DNA of 9,029 nucleotides. Origin: an uncultured Sphingobium sp. GTDB lineage: Bacteria > Pseudomonadota > Alphaproteobacteria > Sphingomonadales > Sphingomonadaceae. The notes beneath the pieces were generated by a model. It saw only the letters and a program-made list of their open reading frames with translations. It searched no databases and had not been told where the DNA came from. This document shows, one piece after another, positions 1 through 6,697 of this stretch. The stretch is from contig CAMLFF010000117.1 of NCBI GenBank assembly GCA_946479185.1, positions 1 to 9,029 on the forward strand, written 5' to 3'. How positions within the stretch are numbered: the first letter of the stretch is position 1; each line of letters begins with the position of its first letter. A program made the translations under genes and the position numbers.

Positions 1-767
1 AGCTTGGCTGCAATCGCTGGCTTCTTGTCATCCAGATAGGCGCGACCGAGCAGGTTTTGCGCCCGGCTGGCAACCGAATCCTTCGGATATTTAGCAACGG
101 TATCCTGCAGCTGCACCTGCGCCTCAGGATAGAATTTGGCCGACCAGAGGCGGAAACCATAAGTGTAGCTATCCAGCGCGGCATTTCCGGTGCTGGCGCG
201 CTCAATGGCAGCGACCTGCTCATTCCGGGCCACCAGCGGCGTGCCGCTCGCAGGCGGGCGCGGGGCCGATCCAGCTGACGCCGCTGGAGCAGGCGTCACA
301 CCAGCGGGCGTAACCGGGGTGACATTGCTAAAAGGCGAAGCGGCCTGCGCCTCCGTCATCGCCTTGAACTTCTCTTCAAGCTGGCGGATCTTGTGATCGC
401 TTTCCTCGACCTGCCCGGTCAGGCGCGCGAGCTGCGATTCGACAGCGCTGACCCGTGCTGTGAGGTCCGCGATGGGCTGGCTGGCGGGCGACCCGACCGA
501 TGCGCCGGGAACGGGCGGTGGCGGCGTGACTTCCGCAGCAACAAGCTGCCCTGCGCCCCCGGGGAACACCTTGCGTTGAACGGCGCGCACTTCCTGCTCA
601 AGCCGATCGACACGGCTTTCAATGGTGCGCTGCTGCGCACCGGCATGGCCGCTCCACATCAACGGCGTGGCTGCACCGATGAGCAAGAGGCAACGGGCGA
701 TGGAAAATCTGGGGCTTACGAGCTTGGCGGGCATATTGAACATTCCTGATGAGCTTGGTTCATCCAT
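1..767 (-). CDS. Secreted coiled-coil/TPR protein, YbgF/CpoB-like (3' end outside window)
   Basis: The first 255 codons are visible and the frame runs off the left edge. From the longest start, residues 1-25 form a basic n-region, about 26-44 a hydrophobic signal segment (CLLLIGAATPLMW) ending in AGA before QQ, so export to the periplasm is likely. Residues 46-66 are a heptad-like stretch (IESRVDRLEQEVRAVQRKVF) followed by FPGGA. A Pro-rich linker comes next, then a second coiled coil (about 100-140), an Ala/Pro/Thr linker (145-180), and from about 198 a TPR-type segment (YTYGFRLWSAKFYPEAQ, KYPKDS, AQNLLGRAYLDD). This order matches YbgF/CpoB proteins, which trimerise and work with Tol-Pal in envelope constriction. 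It lies 74 bases after the rodZ stop. Three in-frame ATGs (767, 743, 734) are possible: 767 has GGGGGA six bases upstream, 734 has AGGA nine bases upstream, and 743 has GGA directly against it. No tol-pal gene is visible nearby. Confidence 0.82.
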   Translation of the reverse strand, partial: MDEPSSSGMFNMPAKLVSPRFSIARCLLLIGAATPLMWSGHAGAQQRTIESRVDRLEQEVRAVQRKVFPGGAGQLVAAEVTPPPPVPGASVGSPASQPIADLTARVSAVESQLARLTGQVEESDHKIRQLEEKFKAMTEAQAASPFSNVTPVTPAGVTPAPAASAGSAPRPPASGTPLVARNEQVAAIERASTGNAALDSYTYGFRLWSAKFYPEAQVQLQDTVAKYPKDSVASRAQNLLGRAYLDDKKPAIAAK

Positions 768-780
768 AGTCGATCCCCCA

Positions 781-808
781 CATGCGTAAAGCATCATGCA
801 GAAAGCAT
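781..808. repeat. Tandem 14-bp repeat upstream of the CpoB-like gene
   Basis: CATGCGTAAAGCAT (781-794) is followed at once by CATGCAGAAAGCAT (795-808). The two copies agree at 12 of 14 positions and differ only at the sixth and seventh. Each unit is also a short inverted repeat, ATGC facing GCAT around a five-base centre. The repeat sits between the rodZ stop and the start of the CpoB-like gene, so in the transcript it lies 14 to 65 bases before the possible start codons. It could be a tandem operator, a pair of small RNA hairpins, or a chance duplication. Confidence 0.6.
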
Positions 809-841
809 GGCGCGGGTCGAGGGGGCAATAGAGCTTATCGC

Positions 842-1717
842 TCAGCCGCTCGTTGCAGGGGACGCGGCGTTCGAGGGCGCAGCTGGATTGTCATCATCCG
901 GTGCAGGCGCTGTGGACCGAGCGGCGAGCGCTGCGGCACTGACCGGCACATCGACAATCGTGCGCTCGGCGGTGCCAAGCGGTGGCACTGCCTGACCGCC
1001 GACAGTGACCGACAGCGCATCTGGGCGGCCTGTGAGGATCATGGGATCACTGGCGTCAGCGGGGATGGTGAAGCTCTTGTCCTTGGCGAGCGTGCCTTCG
1101 AACAGGCGCTTGCCGTCTGGCTGATAGATGCGCATCCACACTTCGTTCACGGCTGTCATCACGACCGGGCCAGTCGGCGCTGCGGCAGTGGGTGCAGGCC
1201 CTGCGGCTGGCGCGCCCGTAGCGACCGGATTGGCAATCCGTGTCTCCGTGCGCTGCTCGGCGGCGAGCTGCTCATCGGTCGGCGGCGTGTTGATCTGCAT
1301 GCGCCACACGGCATAGCCACCGGCGAGCAGCAGCACGAGCACCAGCGCAATGACTGCGATGAAACGGGGCGGAACGCTGCTGGGATCAACGGGCTCCTCA
1401 ATCTCGTAATAGCCCTGACTAGCCCCGCCCTTCTCCGCAATCTCCTCGCGAATTTTGGCGACAAGCACCGCTTCGTCCATGCCGACAACGCGAGCGAAGG
1501 CGCGGGCAAAGCCTGCACAATAGGTCGTACCGGGTAAGGCGTCATAATCGCCGGATTCGAGTGAGGCGAGATGCCGCAAGGGCACCCGCGTCTGTGTCGC
1601 CACGTCCGCAAGCGTCAGCCCAGCAGCCTCACGCGCCTGGCGCATCGATGCTGGCGCGCTAAGACTGGCGCTTTCCACATGTTCGTTTTCTTCTATAATT
1701 TCGGGCTTATCGGCCAT
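842..1717 (-). CDS. rodZ: RodZ-like HTH domain transmembrane protein
   Basis: A 291-residue protein with RodZ architecture. Residues 25-95 are a cytoplasmic Cro/CI-type helix-turn-helix of the HTH_25 kind, with the hallmark order MRQAREAAGLTLADVA, then VPLRHLASLESGDYDALPG, then TYCAGFARAFAR. A linker leads to one membrane helix at about 118-137 (RFIAVIALVLVLLLAGGYAVW). A Pro/Ala-rich periplasmic linker follows, then a beta-rich DUF4115-type domain at about 186-260 (WMRIYQPDGKRLFEGTLAKDKSF), and a low-complexity Ala/Pro/Asp tail. RodZ is known to bind MreB and help set cell shape and elongasome position, while its HTH is thought to act as a protein-binding module rather than a classical repressor. 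The start at 1717 is supported by GGACG five bases upstream. It lies between ptsP (105-base gap) and the CpoB-like gene (74-base gap). A diverged DNA-binding membrane regulator is the main alternative. Confidence 0.85.
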   Translation of the reverse strand: MADKPEIIEENEHVESASLSAPASMRQAREAAGLTLADVATQTRVPLRHLASLESGDYDALPGTTYCAGFARAFARVVGMDEAVLVAKIREEIAEKGGASQGYYEIEEPVDPSSVPPRFIAVIALVLVLLLAGGYAVWRMQINTPPTDEQLAAEQRTETRIANPVATGAPAAGPAPTAAAPTGPVVMTAVNEVWMRIYQPDGKRLFEGTLAKDKSFTIPADASDPMILTGRPDALSVTVGGQAVPPLGTAERTIVDVPVSAAALAARSTAPAPDDDNPAAPSNAASPATSG

Positions 1718-1743
1718 TTTTCGTCCGTTATCAGGCGCGGTCT

Positions 1744-1772
1744 TTGTTTCATGCCATCAGGGGCGGTGTCAA
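1744..1772 (-). promoter_or_regulatory. Candidate promoter for rodZ
   Basis: On the minus strand there is a perfect TTGACA (1767-1772) in the ptsP-rodZ gap. With 17-18 bases of spacing the -10 position is only AAACAA or AACAAA, a poor match to TATAAT. The placement, about 25-30 bases before the rodZ ATG, is reasonable. It suggests rodZ may not depend on read-through from ptsP, but the weak -10 keeps this tentative. Confidence 0.3.
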
Positions 1773-1822
1773 CGCGCTTAATAACTCAGTTTGGTGTTAA
1801 CCTGCTGTCAGAATGCCAAAAC

Positions 1823-4123
1823 TCAGCTAAGCTCCACACCCTGCTCGTCCGCCCATTGCGACAGTGGCTCGCGCAGATTGGAAGTGCCATCTTTCAATAG
1901 CTTGCTGCAAAGTTCGGTCAGTTCGGCCATGTCCAGCGAGCGGATCATCGCCTTGACCGGCCCGATCGATGCGGGCGTGATAGAGAGGCGACGAATGCCA
2001 AGGCCGAGTAAGGCCATCGCATCGAGCGTGCGCCCACCCATCTCGCCACAGACCCCAACCGGCACTTCATATTCGGCGCAGGTCCGCACGACACGTGAGA
2101 TGAAGCGCAAAATGGCGACGCTTAGCCAGTCGTACCGCTCGGCGAGCTTGGGATTGGCGCGGTCAGCGGCAAAGAGGAACTGTGTGAGATCGTTCGTACC
2201 GATGGAGAGGAAATCCAGCTCGGGCAGGACGAGATCGAGCGTTTCGGCCAAGGCCGGCACTTCCAGCATCGCGCCATACAGCACCGATTTGGGCAGTTTG
2301 CGATCGCGCTTGGCCAGCCATTCCTTCTGGTCGCGGAAAATGGCTTTGCACTGCGCAAGCTCCCACGGCTCGGAAATCATCGGGAACATCACATGCAAGG
2401 TGCGGCCCGCCGCGGCTTCCAGCAATGCGCGCGCCTGCGCCTTCATCAACCCGTCGCGCTCCAGCGCAAGCCTAACGGCGCGCCAGCCCATCGCCGGATT
2501 TTCTTCCTCTTCATTCTCGGCCTTGCGCAGATAGGGCAGTGCCTTGTCGCCACCGATATCCACTGTGCGGAAAATCACCGGGCGGCTCCCGGCGGCATCG
2601 AGTACTTCACGATAGAGCCGCTGCTGCCGTTCACGCTGAGGCAAAGTCGCCGAGACGAGGAACTGAAATTCGGTGCGAAAAAGCCCAATGCCTTCTGCAC
2701 CGGTCACATCAAGCGCCGCAACATCATCGCGCAGGCCTGCATTCACCATCAGCTCGACGCGGACCCCATCCTTGGTCTGCGCGGGCTTGTCACGCAGCGC
2801 GGCATAGGCTGCGCGGCGCTTCTGGGTGAGCGCGAGGCCGCTTTCGAACGCCTCGTCCATTGGTTGGGAGGGGCGAATGTAGAGCCGGTTCTGATTGACA
2901 TCGAGGAGCAGCAGATCGCCATCATTGACGAGCAGGCGGCTGTCCTTCACCCGGCCAAGCACCGGCACGCCCATGGCCCGCGCCACGATGGTGACGTGTG
3001 CGGTGAGCGAGCCTTCCTCAAGGATCAGGCCTTTGAGGCGGCGGCGATCATATTCGAGCAATTCGGCTGGGCCGAGATTGCGGGCGATGAGGATCGTATC
3101 CTGTCGCAGACCCATTTGTGCGGCCGTGCCGAGTTGGCCGGAGACGATGCGCAACAGCCGGTTGGAGAGGTCCTCCAGATCGTGCATGCGATCTTGCAGG
3201 AGCGCATCGTCGATCTGGCGCATCCGCATCCGGGTGCGCTGCTGCACGCGCTCGATGGCAGCCTCGGCAGTAAGGCCAGCGTCGATCGCCTCATTGATGC
3301 GGCGGGACCAGCCCTCATCATAAGCGAACATCTTGTAGGTTTCGAGCACCTCACGGGTTTCGCCCTCAACGCCGAATTCGGCCTGCCCGGCCATGCGATC
3401 GATCTGCTCGCGCATCTTGGCGAAGGCGGAATAAACACGCTGGCGCTCCACCTCGACATCTTCGGCAACGGTATGCTCGATGGTGATCCGCGGTTGGTGA
3501 AACACAGCATGCCCCCGCGCCATGCCCATGACGAGTTGCAGGCAGGAGAGGATCGTCGCGCCGGTTTCCAGCGGGCGATTGTCGCCGGGATTTTCATCCA
3601 CCAGCGCAGCGTTGCTGATGAGTTCGGCCAGCACCATCGCGACGGTCTGTAAGGCCTCGATCTCGACCTCATCATAAGCGCGCGGATCGAGATGTTGGAC
3701 GCAGAGCACGCCAATCGCTTTTTCGCGCCGCACGATGGGCACACCGGCAAAGCTGTGGAAGCGCTCTTCCCCTGTTTCAGGGCGGTAGGCGAAGTCCGGA
3801 TGACCGGAGGCTTCCTCCAGGTTCAGCGTCTCGACATCCTCGGCGATGGTGCCGACAAGCCCCTCACCAAGGGCAAGGCGCGTGACGTGGACAGCTTCCT
3901 GCAACAGGCCTCGGGTAGCGAATAGCTCCAGCGATCCTTCACGCAGTAGATAGACCGAGCAGACCTCGCTAGAGAGCTCCTGCCCCACGATTTCGACGAC
4001 TTTATTGAGCTTGACCTGCGCATGGGTGCGCGCGGCCATCACTTCATGGAGTCTGGAGAGAATCTTGCGCGCGGAGGCCGTGGCAGTGAGAGAGACAGGG
4101 TCTGAGCGGCGAGTATGATCCAT
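1823..4123 (-). CDS. ptsP: Phosphoenolpyruvate--protein phosphotransferase PtsP (EI-Ntr, GAF domain)
   Basis: A 766-residue enzyme I of the nitrogen phosphotransferase system. It takes phosphate from PEP onto a histidine and passes it to NPr and then EIIA-Ntr in the cytoplasm, linking nitrogen status to metabolism. Domains in order: N-terminal GAF sensor (about 18-172; GEGLVGTIAEDVETLNL, FHSFAGVPIVRR, IGVLCVQH), helical EI N-domain (about 190-345), the swivelling phospho-histidine domain (GSLTAHVTIVARAMGVPVLG, active histidine H376), and the PEP-binding TIM barrel (about 445-740). The barrel shows GAEGIGLFRTEFQFL (476-489), TVDIGGDKALPYL (520-532), GTNDLTQFLFAADR (642-655) and the catalytic cysteine C692 in VCGEMGGR. 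Length fits GAF-type EI-Ntr rather than the shorter sugar EI. The start at 4123 is the first ATG after an in-frame TAG (4144-4146); its Shine-Dalgarno is weak. No NPr or EIIA-Ntr gene is in the window. The PTS histidine motif is slightly unusual (see findings). Confidence 0.95.
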   Translation of the reverse strand: MDHTRRSDPVSLTATASARKILSRLHEVMAARTHAQVKLNKVVEIVGQELSSEVCSVYLLREGSLELFATRGLLQEAVHVTRLALGEGLVGTIAEDVETLNLEEASGHPDFAYRPETGEERFHSFAGVPIVRREKAIGVLCVQHLDPRAYDEVEIEALQTVAMVLAELISNAALVDENPGDNRPLETGATILSCLQLVMGMARGHAVFHQPRITIEHTVAEDVEVERQRVYSAFAKMREQIDRMAGQAEFGVEGETREVLETYKMFAYDEGWSRRINEAIDAGLTAEAAIERVQQRTRMRMRQIDDALLQDRMHDLEDLSNRLLRIVSGQLGTAAQMGLRQDTILIARNLGPAELLEYDRRRLKGLILEEGSLTAHVTIVARAMGVPVLGRVKDSRLLVNDGDLLLLDVNQNRLYIRPSQPMDEAFESGLALTQKRRAAYAALRDKPAQTKDGVRVELMVNAGLRDDVAALDVTGAEGIGLFRTEFQFLVSATLPQRERQQRLYREVLDAAGSRPVIFRTVDIGGDKALPYLRKAENEEEENPAMGWRAVRLALERDGLMKAQARALLEAAAGRTLHVMFPMISEPWELAQCKAIFRDQKEWLAKRDRKLPKSVLYGAMLEVPALAETLDLVLPELDFLSIGTNDLTQFLFAADRANPKLAERYDWLSVAILRFISRVVRTCAEYEVPVGVCGEMGGRTLDAMALLGLGIRRLSITPASIGPVKAMIRSLDMAELTELCSKLLKDGTSNLREPLSQWADEQGVELS

Positions 4124-4223
4124 GCGATGCTGGTAACAGAAACTCTACCGGCTGACCAACACCCCTAAGGTGGACATTGCCAACTTTCTTGCTTGCAATG
4201 GAGAATATTTCCGCGCTTGCCCC

Positions 4224-5237
4224 TCAGGCGGCGCGGCGGGAAAGCGCGGCTTGCGCTTCCGAAACCAACGCGGCGATAATCTCCGCCACTGGCTCTTCCT
4301 TCGTGACCATACCGACCGATTGCCCCGCCATGAGCGAGCCATTTTCGACATCGCCATCGACCACGGCGCGACGCAGGGCACCGGCCCAATAATGCTCGAT
4401 CTGCAGCTGCGCCTCACCCATGTCGACCTTGCCGTCATCGAGCAATTGCGCAACTTCACGCTGCTTCTTCGTGAACGCCTCAGTGCCGCCATTTTTGAGC
4501 GCGCGCACGGGGATGACCGGCAGGCGGGCGTCAATCTGCACGCTGGCAATGGCATCGCGTGCCGAGGCGCGGAAGAAGGCTTTCTTGAAGTTGACGTGCG
4601 CGACGCTCTCGCTCGCGCAGGCAAAGCGGGTGCCAAGCTGCACGCCCGCAGCGCCCATCTCCAGATAGGCGGCAATGGCCTCGCCATGACCGATGCCGCC
4701 GGCGACGAACACCGGCAGTTCGCTCGCCATCACGGGCAGGATCTCCTGCGCTAGCACGCTGGTTGCAACGGGGCCGATATGGCCGCCCGCTTCCATGCCC
4801 TCGATCACCAGCGCATCCACGCCGGAGCGGTGCAGCTTCTTGGCGAGCGACAAAGCGGGCGCAAAGCAGATGATCTTCGCGCCGCTCTCGCGGATCGCTT
4901 CAATGCTGCCCTTGGGCGGCAGACCGCCAGCCAGCACGATGTGCGTGACGGAATGCTTGGCGCACACGGCAATCAGATCGAACAGTTGCGGGTGCATCGT
5001 GATGAGGTTCACGCCGAAAGGCTTGCTCGTCATCGCCTTGGTTGCGGCAATCTCCGTATCGAGCAGCTCTGGCGTCATCGCGCCACACGCAATGAGCCCG
5101 AAGCCCCCGGCATTGCTGACGGCGGACACCAGATGGCGCTCGGACACCCAGCTCATCGCGCCGCAGATGATCGCGGTTTCCGAGCCCAGAAAGGCAGTGC
5201 CGCGGGCCATGAGGGTGGAGAGTCTGTCGTTCGTCAT
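4224..5237 (-). CDS. FMN-dependent FabK / nitronate monooxygenase-type flavoprotein
   Basis: A 337-residue TIM-barrel flavoprotein of the 2-nitropropane dioxygenase (NMO) superfamily. Residues 23-52 (IICGAMSWVSERHLVSAVSN then AGGFGLIACG) form the typical first FMN-contacting strand and loop. KPFGVNLIT (72-80) follows. EGMEAGGHIG (146-155) carries the conserved histidine H153, and VAGGIGHGEAIAAYLEMGA with GVQLGTRF (about 178-205) is the FMN-phosphate site. The C-terminal block AVVDGDVENGSLMAGQ then VGMVTKEEP, and the EAGGHIG motif, resemble, as I recall them, the enoyl-ACP reductase FabK more than fungal or Pseudomonas nitronate monooxygenases. Databases usually name such proteins nitronate monooxygenase, so the substrate is open: enoyl-ACP, nitronate or a quinone. 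The start at 5237 has AGGA nine bases upstream. It sits 94 bases after lysC and 100 bases before ptsP on the same strand. Confidence 0.85.
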   Translation of the reverse strand: MTNDRLSTLMARGTAFLGSETAIICGAMSWVSERHLVSAVSNAGGFGLIACGAMTPELLDTEIAATKAMTSKPFGVNLITMHPQLFDLIAVCAKHSVTHIVLAGGLPPKGSIEAIRESGAKIICFAPALSLAKKLHRSGVDALVIEGMEAGGHIGPVATSVLAQEILPVMASELPVFVAGGIGHGEAIAAYLEMGAAGVQLGTRFACASESVAHVNFKKAFFRASARDAIASVQIDARLPVIPVRALKNGGTEAFTKKQREVAQLLDDGKVDMGEAQLQIEHYWAGALRRAVVDGDVENGSLMAGQSVGMVTKEEPVAEIIAALVSEAQAALSRRAA

Positions 5238-5287
5238 GCCGGGTGTTCCTATGCCATTCCCGCCATGCGTTTCGCCTGGGGAGGTGC

Positions 5288-5321
5288 GGGCCGGGCGGAC
5301 GCAATCGCCCTCGCCCGGTCC
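5288..5321 (-). terminator. GC-rich stem-loop after lysC
   Basis: CCGGGCG (5291-5297) and CGCCCGG (5312-5318) form a perfect seven-base inverted repeat around a 14-base loop. The arms extend to ten bases through three more positions, with one G-T/A-C position. On the minus strand the hairpin begins about ten bases after the lysC stop. No T-run follows it, so it is not a textbook intrinsic terminator. It may be a weak terminator or an RNA-stabilising element that lowers expression of the downstream flavoprotein. Confidence 0.4.
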
Positions 5322-5331
5322 ATATCGTCAA

Positions 5332-6591
5332 TCAAGCAGCAGGCTGCTCGGCATCGAGGCCATAAGCCGTGTGGAGAACGCGCACGGCCAACTCGGTCTC
5401 GTCCTCGTCGATCAGCACGCTGACCTTGATTTCGCTGGTCGAGATCGCCTCGATATTGATGCCGCGCTCGGCGAGCGTCTTGAACATGGTCGCCGCAACG
5501 CCCGCATGGCTACGCATGCCGACACCCACAACGCTGATCTTGGCGACCTGTGAATCCGTGATGATCCGGCGGAACCCGATCTGCTCCTGCAGGCCTTCGA
5601 GAATATCCACACTGCGGTCGAGGTCGGCGAGCGGCACCGTGAAGGTCACGTCCGTCTCTTCATTATCCTTGCTGTCATTCTGGATAATCATGTCGACATT
5701 GATGCTGGCATCGGCAAGCGGGCCAAAGATGCTCGCAACGGCGCCCGGCTTATCCGGCACGCGGGTCACGATGACCTTGGCTTCATTCTTGTCATGCGCG
5801 ATGCCGGTGATGAGCTGCCGTTCCATATCGCTTCCCTCAATTTCCTGTTCGCTGACGATCATCGTGCCGGGTTCGGGGTTGTCGCTCGGCTCAAGGAAGG
5901 AGGAGAGCACCTGAACGCGCACATTCTCCTTCATCGCCAGCGCGACAGACCGCGTCTGCAGCACCTTCGAGCCGACACTCGCCAGCTCCAGCATTTCTTC
6001 ATAAGTGACTTTATCGAGCTTGCGGGCCCGGTTCACGATGCGAGGATCGGTCGTGTAGACGCCATCCACATCGGTATAAATATCGCAGCGATCGGCCTTC
6101 ACCGCAGCGGCGATCGCCACAGCAGAGGTGTCCGACCCGCCGCGGCCCAGTGTCGCCACACGGCCATCGGCCATCTGGCCCTGGAAGCCGGGGATCACAG
6201 CCACCTGACCACTGCCCATCGCTGCCAGCAGCGCATCAGTATCGATGGAATCGATCCGCGCCTTGGCATGGGCTTCGCTCGTGCGGATCGGCATTTGCCA
6301 GCCCAGCCAGCTGCGCGCATCAACGCCGATGGCCTTGAGTGTCATCGCCAGCAAACCGGATGTCACCTGTTCGCCCGAAGCGACCACGACATCATATTCC
6401 GCCGGATCATAAAGCGGGCTCGCCTCTTTGCAGAAGCCGACAAGCCGATCAGTATCGCCAGCCATCGCGGAAACGACGACCGCAACCTCATTGCCAAGGC
6501 CAACCTCATGCTTGACGCGGAGCGCCACGTTGCGGATGCGCTCCATGCCAGCCATAGAGGTGCCGCCGAATTTCATTACAATGCGCGCCAT
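5332..6591 (-). CDS. lysC: Aspartate kinase (aspartokinase)
   Basis: A 419-residue cytoplasmic enzyme that phosphorylates L-aspartate with ATP, the first step toward lysine/diaminopimelate, threonine, methionine and isoleucine. The amino-acid kinase domain (about 1-245) shows KFGGTSM (7-13), VVVSAMAG (38-45), ASGEQVTSGLL (71-81), GFQG (135-138), GRGGSDTSAVAIA (149-161) and DIYTDVDGVYTTDPRIV (170-186). Two ACT-type regulatory modules follow, the first with VPDKPGAVASIFGPLADASI then NVDMIIQN (278-305), the second with ISVVGVGMRSHAGVAATMF (352-370) and INIEAISTSEIKVSVLI (378-394). Length and layout match the monofunctional group whose best-studied members (Bacillus, Corynebacterium) make an extra beta subunit from an internal start and are feedback-inhibited by Lys/Thr. 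An ATG at codon 256 with a strong ribosome binding site suggests the same here. It is transcribed away from ubiG across a 106-base gap; its own Shine-Dalgarno is weak (AAAGG, about 14 bases upstream). Confidence 0.96.
   Translation of the reverse strand: MARIVMKFGGTSMAGMERIRNVALRVKHEVGLGNEVAVVVSAMAGDTDRLVGFCKEASPLYDPAEYDVVVASGEQVTSGLLAMTLKAIGVDARSWLGWQMPIRTSEAHAKARIDSIDTDALLAAMGSGQVAVIPGFQGQMADGRVATLGRGGSDTSAVAIAAAVKADRCDIYTDVDGVYTTDPRIVNRARKLDKVTYEEMLELASVGSKVLQTRSVALAMKENVRVQVLSSFLEPSDNPEPGTMIVSEQEIEGSDMERQLITGIAHDKNEAKVIVTRVPDKPGAVASIFGPLADASINVDMIIQNDSKDNEETDVTFTVPLADLDRSVDILEGLQEQIGFRRIITDSQVAKISVVGVGMRSHAGVAATMFKTLAERGINIEAISTSEIKVSVLIDEDETELAVRVLHTAYGLDAEQPAA
5824..5838 (-). promoter_or_regulatory. 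Internal ribosome binding site and ATG for a LysC beta subunit
   Basis: Inside lysC the minus strand reads GAGGGA (5833-5838), six bases, then ATG (5824-5826). The ATG is in frame at codon 256 (MERQLITGIAHDKNEAKV), just before the first ACT module. This site is clearly better than the one ahead of the full-length start. Initiation here would give a 164-residue regulatory polypeptide ending at 5332, close in size and position to the known LysC beta subunits. Sequence supports the site; use in the cell is inferred. Confidence 0.55.
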
Positions 6592-6697
6592 GAACTTGCC
6601 GCGGACCTTTCATCGCTCAATCAAGGTGTCTAGAAAGCCGGACGCATTTATTTTCGCCAGCTTCGAACCGGCGCCCTCTTAGTCAGCAGGATTAACA
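6592..6697. promoter_or_regulatory. Divergent lysC/ubiG intergenic region
   Basis: These 106 bases lie between the divergent starts of lysC and ubiG and must hold or border the promoters of both. The centre (about 6642-6655) is the most AT-rich part. I find no hexamer pair with good spacing on either strand, no T-box or lysine riboswitch-like structure, and no convincing operator. The only clear site is the ubiG ribosome binding site, AGGA at 6688-6691, six bases before its ATG. Confidence 0.4.

Noticed and set aside
782..1537. 251-codon plus-strand frame opposite rodZ
   Set aside because: Its product is rich in Arg, Cys and Gly with no motif, and it is explained as the antisense shadow of a clear RodZ protein.
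1790..1822. GTTTTGG/CCAAAC inverted repeat just after ptsP, considered as its terminator
   Set aside because: Six pairs with a bulge and a loop of about 20 bases, no T-run; not convincing.
2393..3652. Long open frame (419 codons) on the plus strand, antisense to ptsP
   Set aside because: It lies wholly inside ptsP, whose domains are complete and recognisable. The antisense product shows no family motif, and such frames are expected opposite GC-rich coding sequence.
4175..4200. CATTGC/GCAATG inverted repeat between the flavoprotein gene and ptsP
   Set aside because: Only six pairs with a 14-base loop and no T-run. Too weak to call a terminator; otherwise I see nothing in this 100-base gap.
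5794..6633. 279-codon plus-strand frame opposite lysC
   Set aside because: Antisense shadow of a fully conserved aspartate kinase; no start-site or motif support.
6656..6673. TTCGAA-centred dyad in the lysC/ubiG gap, considered as an operator
   Set aside because: Symmetry breaks down beyond the six-base palindrome, and it does not match the alphaproteobacterial LexA pattern GTTC-N7-GTTC or another operator I know.
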